Assembly (NCBI GenBank): GCA_002350525.1
Contig: DEFA01000023.1
Location: 56,740 to 72,031 of the forward strand
Reading direction: 5' to 3'
DNA from: Lachnospiraceae bacterium UBA2864
Lineage (GTDB): Bacteria; Bacillota; Clostridia; Lachnospirales; Lachnospiraceae
Length of the DNA stretch: 15,292 nt
A model generated the notes under the pieces. That model did not search any database, was not told the DNA's origin, and saw only the letters and a program-made list of their open reading frames with translations. This document shows positions 14,530 through 15,292 of this stretch, in pieces. The number at the start of each line of letters is the position of its first letter. Within the stretch, counting starts at the first letter, position 1. The position numbers and the translations under genes were made by a program.

Positions 14530-15246
14530 TTATTTACCTGACCATTTTTCGAGAATTGAATACAATTCATCAAAAGAAGAGGCAACATAATTGATATCAT
14601 ATTCAATCATATACTGTTTGATGTTTCCTGAGGGCATAAACCACACCGAATCAATGGAAGCATTTTTAGCACCGAGCATATCTGAAGAGAGTGAATCACC
14701 TATCATAATACATGATGATTTAGATTCCGCAATCCTGTCAAAACAAATGTCAAAGAATGCTGCGTCCGGTTTCGTTACACCCATATCTTCGCTGATGAAC
14801 AAATAGTCTATATATTTATCAAGTCCCGTAGATGCAATCCTGCCTTTTGCATTTATTGTCGCACCATTGGAGGCTATATAAATTCTGGCGTCCGAAATAT
14901 TTTCCTTTATTTTTTTGACAAATTCCAGCGCACCATCCATCAAGACGCCATTCACAGACATTGTCCGTATGAAATCATTGTTAACCTTCAGCGGATCAAG
15001 GCCGGTTGAATCACCTTTACATTTTTCGAAAATGTATTGAAATCTGCTTGTAAAGAGTTCCAGACGAGTGATATTTCCTTTTTCAAGTTCCAGCCACAGA
15101 GTTTTGTTGTATTCTTTAAATGCCTGATATATTTCTTCTGAGAACGACAACCCATTAGCCTCAAGCACAATCCCAAGTGCCTTATACTCAGAAGCATGGA
15201 AATCCAGCAGCGTCTGATCAAGATCAAAAAGAAAGTTGTGATGCAT
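14530..15246 (-). CDS. HAD-family phosphatase (YjjG/YfnB-like)
   Basis: A 238-residue haloacid dehalogenase-type hydrolase with all four motifs. Motif I is FDLDQTLLD (nucleophile D8 and acid/base D10), motif II is IASNG (S126, N127), motif III is VTKPDAAFF (K159), and motif IV is MIGDSLSSD (D184, D189). The alpha-helical cap lies between about residues 18 and 95. Length and the IGDSLSSDMLGAKNA ending fit the YjjG/YfnB group, which dephosphorylates nucleoside monophosphates, including non-canonical pyrimidines. Substrate choice cannot be proved from the sequence. The ATG is preceded by AGGAGGAGATGA, a strong site. The promoter and any upstream gene lie near or beyond the window edge. The 46 bases above it hold nothing I can name. 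Confidence 0.88.
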   Translation of the reverse strand: MHHNFLFDLDQTLLDFHASEYKALGIVLEANGLSFSEEIYQAFKEYNKTLWLELEKGNITRLELFTSRFQYIFEKCKGDSTGLDPLKVNNDFIRTMSVNGVLMDGALEFVKKIKENISDARIYIASNGATINAKGRIASTGLDKYIDYLFISEDMGVTKPDAAFFDICFDRIAESKSSCIMIGDSLSSDMLGAKNASIDSVWFMPSGNIKQYMIEYDINYVASSFDELYSILEKWSGK

Positions 15247-15292
15247 TCATCTCCTCCTGTATTAGACCAAAGATCGAGTAGGAGGCGGCTTA

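Overview
The window looks like a low-to-moderate-GC Firmicute, most likely a gut Clostridia of the Lachnospiraceae type. The support is strong AGGAGG-type Shine-Dalgarno sites, TTGACA/TATAAT-like promoters, hairpin-plus-U terminators, and a very large secreted protein with InlB-like repeats, MBG-like segments and beta-helix repeats of the kind common in gut Firmicutes. Every gene I accept lies on the minus strand, so transcription runs from high to low coordinates.

Region A (about 15246 to 11734, right side) is visibly AT-rich. It holds a HAD-family phosphatase, two small proteins I do not recognise, a three-helix membrane protein of unknown function, a small lipoprotein, and a small two-helix membrane protein gene broken by one in-frame TAG. 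A clean intrinsic terminator (11654-11678) closes it. The mix resembles accessory genomic islands.

Region B (11642 to 10896) is a TetR-family regulator with a near-consensus promoter. A dyad just downstream of the -10 could be its own operator, and a small hairpin with a U-run lies in its leader.

Region C (10895 to 10556) is a 340-base intergenic stretch. It holds a TTGACA promoter abutting an 11-copy CAAG tetranucleotide repeat, a large terminator/attenuator dyad, a short possible leader ORF and a further small dyad. These all sit in front of the large secreted protein and could control its expression, possibly phase-variably.

Region D (10555 to 154) reads as one long operon: a 1762-residue secreted repeat protein; a 33-residue acidic peptide with a YxxP motif and a Gly-Gly end; an Asn/Gly-rich lipoprotein; an HPr-kinase-like P-loop protein; a PqqD-like peptide-binding protein; a small S24/S26 peptidase; an ABC exporter; and an uncharacterised-type nucleotidyltransferase. 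A terminator follows at 22-49. Four of the gene junctions overlap. The kinase, RRE, exporter and nucleotidyltransferase set is the tailoring and export half of kinase-type (paeninodin/pseudomycoidin-like) lasso peptide clusters. Here the lasso cyclase and the transglutaminase-like leader protease are missing, and a signal-peptidase-like protease stands where the leader protease would be. The best reading is an unclassified RiPP-like peptide modification and export system tied to a cell-surface protein and a lipoprotein. The lipoprotein carries two short motifs resembling the peptide's C-terminus. This interpretation is inference; the gene content and junctions are seen directly.
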